Shown here piece after piece: positions 62,899 to 64,000 of a stretch of DNA of 64,000 nucleotides. This stretch comes from Acorus gramineus (taxonomy: Eukaryota; Streptophyta; Magnoliopsida; Acorales; Acoraceae). The position numbers were made by a program, and so were the translations under genes. The stretch is from contig CM060853.1 in the NCBI GenBank assembly GCA_030737835.1, forward strand, positions 17,542,895 through 17,606,894, written 5' to 3'. How positions within the stretch are numbered: position 1 is the first letter of the stretch; every line of letters starts with the position of its first letter. The notes beneath the pieces were generated by a model that made no database searches, had not been told where the DNA came from, and saw only the letters and a list, made by a program, of their open reading frames with translations.

Positions 62899-63574
62899 AA
62901 GAAACAAATACGTTTCATGCATCCGGACATGCTGGTTTAATTTGGTTGATGAGAAAAGAAATCAATTTGATTCAAATGATTTTTGAGTTCGGGTGTGTAA
63001 GTGGAAGATTACACATTGCTCATGGATGTCGTAGGGCATTATGGGAGGCTTCAAGACGCATTGATGTGATATAAAGCATGTTGATTAATTTGTTCGGGTT
63101 GAAGACGCATTTGATGATTTTTTTTGTTGAGGAATCTCAATTTGTTAGGTGGACGTTAAGCATGGATTTATGGTTTCGTGACTTTGAATTCCCGACGGCG
63201 ACATACATGATGAAAGCTCAGAAATAGCGTTGCAATGAAGAAAATGATGAATAAGAAAAGCCACAACATTGATCGAAGGAGAGACGAACATAAAATCGCA
63301 TGAATGTGCTTCAAAACCATGTCTACAATATGTTTGTTGAAACGGCTCAATGAATCATGAAGGATAACGGAGAGATTGATGGAGGTGGCGATAAAATTGC
63401 AATTTATAAAGGGTGTTGTGGGGTTACAATGGGCTTTTCATGAGGTATAGTTATATAATTAATTAACCATGGTTAGGTCACAGAAGGGCATAAATGCACG
63501 TCAATGAGATATTGTAAGGGTATGCATGCAATTAGACTTTGAAGCAGGGTATACATGCAAAACAACCTAAAAAA
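62899..63574. other. Spacer, no gene recognised
   Basis: Intermediate GC content. A 92-codon open frame ending at 63074 and a 60-codon frame on the other strand match nothing I know and lack gene context. The 3' part has GGGTATACATGCAAAA-type words resembling MITE ends. Confidence 0.4.
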
Positions 63575-63960
63575 ATTGCGTTATTTTTATTATATTATAA
63601 AAATAATTATATGGTATACAAATTTATTATCTTATATGTTAAATAGAACAAGCTTATCAAATGTTCAATATTCCATATATATTTTGTCTATATTGTGTTA
63701 TTAATGTCAGTATTACATCTTATATATTTAATTAGGTTCATGTGTATTTAGCACATGTATACAACTATTATATGTATACACACACACGTGTCTATATAAG
63801 ATGTAACTATAACATTTATATGTTAATATAGATAAAATGTTTATCGAATATTAAACTATCAAAAAAGCACATTTCATCTAACATATAGGAACGATTTTAA
63901 AATATATTTATAATTTATTTAGATGAAATCTTAAATTTTAAATTGACAGATATGAATAAT
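63575..63960. repeat. AT-rich direct repeat, copy 2
   Basis: Second copy of the block at 62100-62465, about 1.5 kb downstream, same orientation. It contains CACACACACG and TATTTAGCACATGTATA. It may continue past the window edge. Confidence 0.65.
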
Positions 63961-64000
63961 CAATCTTTTTTAGCAGGTTAAAAAACAAAACAAAAAATTA

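Noticed and set aside
62796-63074. 92-codon open frame as a small gene
   Set aside because: Its start overlaps a MITE end, it matches no family I know and shows no intron or promoter context.
62100-63960. LTR pair of a retroelement
   Set aside because: The direct repeats show no convincing TG...CA ends, primer-binding site or polypurine tract, and no retroelement protein lies between them.

Overview
This window is nuclear DNA from a flowering plant. The genes carry many GT-AG introns, several of them kilobases long. Intergenic DNA is very AT-rich, and most introns and spacers hold small DNA transposons, SINEs and one copia fossil. The proteins are the ordinary plant versions of known families: a CPL1-type CTD phosphatase with double-stranded RNA-binding domains, clathrin light chain, a CRPK1-type cytoplasmic kinase, Mediator subunit 16 and TRAPPC13. 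First exons are GC-rich while later exons are AT-rich, which would suit a monocot or an early-branching angiosperm, but I cannot name the species.

Layout. Positions 1-1100 (minus strand): intronless 5' part of an alpha-1,4-glycosyltransferase gene that runs off the left edge. 1101-7012: AT-rich spacer with a G/C-rich hAT-like insertion near 4.4-5.1 kb. 7013-20970 (plus): a 17-exon CPL1-like gene whose splice sites are all recognisable but whose reading frame is broken five times. Its intron 11 holds a large inverted repeat, a purine/pyrimidine tract and an antisense Ty1/copia fossil. 22826-26221 (plus): clathrin light chain, 3 exons. 26727-28617 (minus): receptor-like cytoplasmic kinase, 6 exons, convergent with clathrin light chain. 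29.1-32.7 kb: repeat-rich spacer with a foldback element and a MITE bounded by a perfect 9-bp target duplication. 32904-47928 (plus): MED16, 16 exons, whose introns hold a nested hAT pair, a foldback MITE and a hAT MITE with a perfect 8-bp duplication. 48-52.9 kb: spacer with a second copy of one MITE and a candidate 3.4-kb non-autonomous element rich in ATAC/GTAT palindromes. 52954-61584 (plus): TRAPPC13, 12 exons including a 15-nt microexon. 61585-64000: AT-rich repeats.

The genes are independent eukaryotic transcription units and form no operon or pathway cluster. I found no novel biological system. The most interesting points are the decayed CPL1-like gene, with a stop codon inside its catalytic motif, and the well-bounded transposon insertions in MED16. 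Exons were set by hand from splice signals and remembered family sequences, so junctions may be off by a few bases. No database search was run.
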